From: Winogradskyella ludwigii
Lineage (GTDB): Bacteria > Bacteroidota > Bacteroidia > Flavobacteriales > Flavobacteriaceae
Reading direction: 5' to 3'
DNA length: 64,000 bases
Assembly (NCBI RefSeq): GCF_013403985.1
Contig: NZ_JABFDF010000001.1
Span: forward strand, 930,001 to 994,000
The translations under genes were made by a program, and so were the position numbers. The notes below the pieces were generated by a model that was not told where the DNA came from, ran no database searches, and saw only the letters and a list, made by a program, of their open reading frames with translations. Positions 62,759 to 64,000 of the stretch are shown piece after piece (position 1 is the stretch's first letter; every line of letters begins with the position of its first letter).

Positions 62759-63328
62759 TTAATATTTAGTTTGTCTTAATTCTGTATAAATTTTAGGGTT
62801 TAAAACCATCATATTTTCGTCTTCGTTGAAGCTAACAGATTCGTCAATATCGATCTCTATTGTAAAATCATAAAAACGATTTGCTAATAATTCTGACTGC
62901 ACTAAGTTAGAAGGTGTTGCGTTACCAGATTCAGTAATATCTAAACTATATAGTATATTATTCATATCCATAAAGTTATTATCTCCAAGTACTAGTCTAA
63001 TTTCATAAATACTAGTTGAGTTAACTTCAAAATCATCTACTAAAAGTAACTCTGAATCCTGAACAAAATCTGATGCTTTTTGAGCTCCATCATTAATTGT
63101 ATTTAAAGTTATCCAAGCATCTGCAGCATTAGCATTTTCTTTAACTCTTAATTGTACAGATTCAACTTCAATATAAACTTTATCAAGAGTACCTACTGTA
63201 CTTTTCAATTTTACTGATACACCAGAAAACTCTGACTCAGTATTTATATCATCTTTAGAACAGCTAGAAAAGCATACTAAGATGATAAGCGTAAAAATAA
63301 CAGATTTTATAGTTTGTAATGATTTCAT
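62759..63328 (-). CDS. DUF4382-like lipoprotein
   Basis: A 189-residue protein with a lipoprotein signal peptide (lipobox CFSSC, Cys about residue 23). The following domain, VSVKLKSTVGTLDKVYIEVESVQLRV, then YEIRLVLGDNNFMDMNNILYSL, is like DUF4382, a beta-sandwich found in surface lipoproteins, where the VKLTD-type start and the IRLVLG block are landmarks. It is shorter than many family members (which exceed 250 residues), missing part of the C-terminal half. Function unknown. Confidence 0.7.
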   Translation of the reverse strand: MKSLQTIKSVIFTLIILVCFSSCSKDDINTESEFSGVSVKLKSTVGTLDKVYIEVESVQLRVKENANAADAWITLNTINDGAQKASDFVQDSELLLVDDFEVNSTSIYEIRLVLGDNNFMDMNNILYSLDITESGNATPSNLVQSELLANRFYDFTIEIDIDESVSFNEDENMMVLNPKIYTELRQTKY

Positions 63329-63432
63329 AATTTGGGGGCTTTAATTATTACAGGTCAATGATACTGTAATCCTTAGGTTTTGAGTATTTTTATACATGAA
63401 TTGCACAAAAACCTATATAAACTGAAAAAAAA

Positions 63433-64000
63433 GTGAAATATTCTCGATTAATAGCAGGCACCATGACTTGGGGAAGTTGGGGAAAACAGCTCTCGAAAAC
63501 CGAAATGGCAGATTTAATGAACTTCTGCGTACAAAACCAAATTACCACTTTTGATCATGCCGATATTTATGGATCTTATACAACTGAAGCTCAATTTGGT
63601 AAAGCACTTACCTATTCTGGATTGCAACGTGAAGACATTCAACTAATTTCTAAATGTGGCATTCAAGACTTTAGTGACAACCGAAATAATACCGTTAAAC
63701 ATTATAATTATAGTAAAGACTATATTATTTGGTCTGCTGAAGAATCTTTAAAACATCTTGAAACCGAGTATTTAGATCTATTGTTATTACATAGACCCAG
63801 TCCTTTAATGGTTGCCGAAGATATTGCCGAAGCGATTACCACCTTAAAGAAAGACGGAAAGATTAGAGATTTTGGTGTGTCTAATTTTACACCATCGCAA
63901 ATGGACATGATTGGTTTACGTATGGATATTGATGTGAATCAGATTGAATTTTCGCTTACCCAACATTCTGCCATGCACAATGGCACGTTAGATTATATAA
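63433..64000 (+). CDS. aldo/keto reductase, N-terminal part (cut by window edge)
   Basis: An open frame of 189 codons running off the right edge, starting at GTG (63433), since an in-frame TAA precedes it and the next ATG comes only after ten codons, inside the first strand. The peptide KYSRLIAGTMTWGSWGKQLS opens a TIM-barrel oxidoreductase. Catalytic residues are in place: Asp and Tyr in FDHADIYGSYTTE, Lys in LISKCGI and His in LLLLHRPSPL. NADPH-dependent reduction of an aldehyde or ketone is expected; the substrate is unknown. Confidence 0.9.
   Translation, partial: MKYSRLIAGTMTWGSWGKQLSKTEMADLMNFCVQNQITTFDHADIYGSYTTEAQFGKALTYSGLQREDIQLISKCGIQDFSDNRNNTVKHYNYSKDYIIWSAEESLKHLETEYLDLLLLHRPSPLMVAEDIAEAITTLKKDGKIRDFGVSNFTPSQMDMIGLRMDIDVNQIEFSLTQHSAMHNGTLDYI

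Noticed and set aside
1-64000. CRISPR arrays, tRNA or rRNA genes, prophage, insertion sequences
   Set aside because: I found no regularly spaced direct repeats, no cloverleaf-like sequence, and no transposase, integrase or phage structural genes.

Overview
This is a chromosomal window from a member of the Bacteroidota, almost certainly the family Flavobacteriaceae. The sequence is AT-rich, has no Shine-Dalgarno signals before start codons, and carries the Bacteroidota promoter -7 element TAnnTTTG upstream of many genes. Family markers include a type IX secretion C-terminal sorting domain, a complete BatABCDE cluster, membrane-bound AraC regulators and an OlsF-like fused acyltransferase. Most genes are core housekeeping genes. 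I saw no rRNA, tRNA, CRISPR array, insertion sequence or prophage.

Layout. 1-1908 (minus): tyrosine catabolism, with the start of 4-hydroxyphenylpyruvate dioxygenase, a CCC-motif membrane protein and homogentisate dioxygenase. 2183-14244 (plus): pth, ribF, an HTTM-domain protein, serS, a TPR protein, a DUF4286 protein, rsmA, mgtE, a 2-hydroxyacid dehydrogenase, DUF1801 and VOC proteins and a TM2 protein, ended by a strong bidirectional terminator. 14295-18879 (minus): an operon of GNAT, aspartate kinase, OlsF-like aminolipid synthase and a CarboxypepD_reg-like protein. 19011-26387: fbp, a TerB-like gene, mfd, an EamA permease and a TlpA-type thioredoxin lipoprotein-like protein. 27094-31530: a 1478-residue CheB-CheR-PAS-histidine kinase-receiver hybrid. 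31683-36860: a lipoprotein, a T9SS cargo protein, a membrane AraC regulator and gpsA. 37729-43961 (minus): an RND efflux operon behind its own GbsR/MarR-type regulator, with a perfect candidate operator over the promoter. 44129-46296: pheS, a conserved hypothetical gene and cvpA.

46323-52647 (minus) holds a compact inorganic-carbon cluster: SulP transporter, universal stress protein, beta-carbonic anhydrase, DUF2490 outer-membrane protein, a second SulP transporter and a second beta-carbonic anhydrase. 52898-62557 (minus) is the aerotolerance-type operon: MoxR ATPase, DUF58 protein, an unrecognised two-TM protein, BatA, BatB, BatC, BatD, BatE and a small membrane protein. The window closes with a DUF4382-like lipoprotein and the start of an aldo/keto reductase.

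The least expected signals are non-coding. Three unrelated heptanucleotide tandem arrays sit at gene junctions of the bat operon, and one runs through the signal-peptide region of a gene, where a change of one unit would shift the frame. A dispersed palindromic element abuts the stop codons of mgtE and gpsA. The mgtE start codon lies in a copy of what looks like a family-wide repeat. Two minus-strand genes have promoters so close to the ATG that their transcripts should be leaderless or nearly so.
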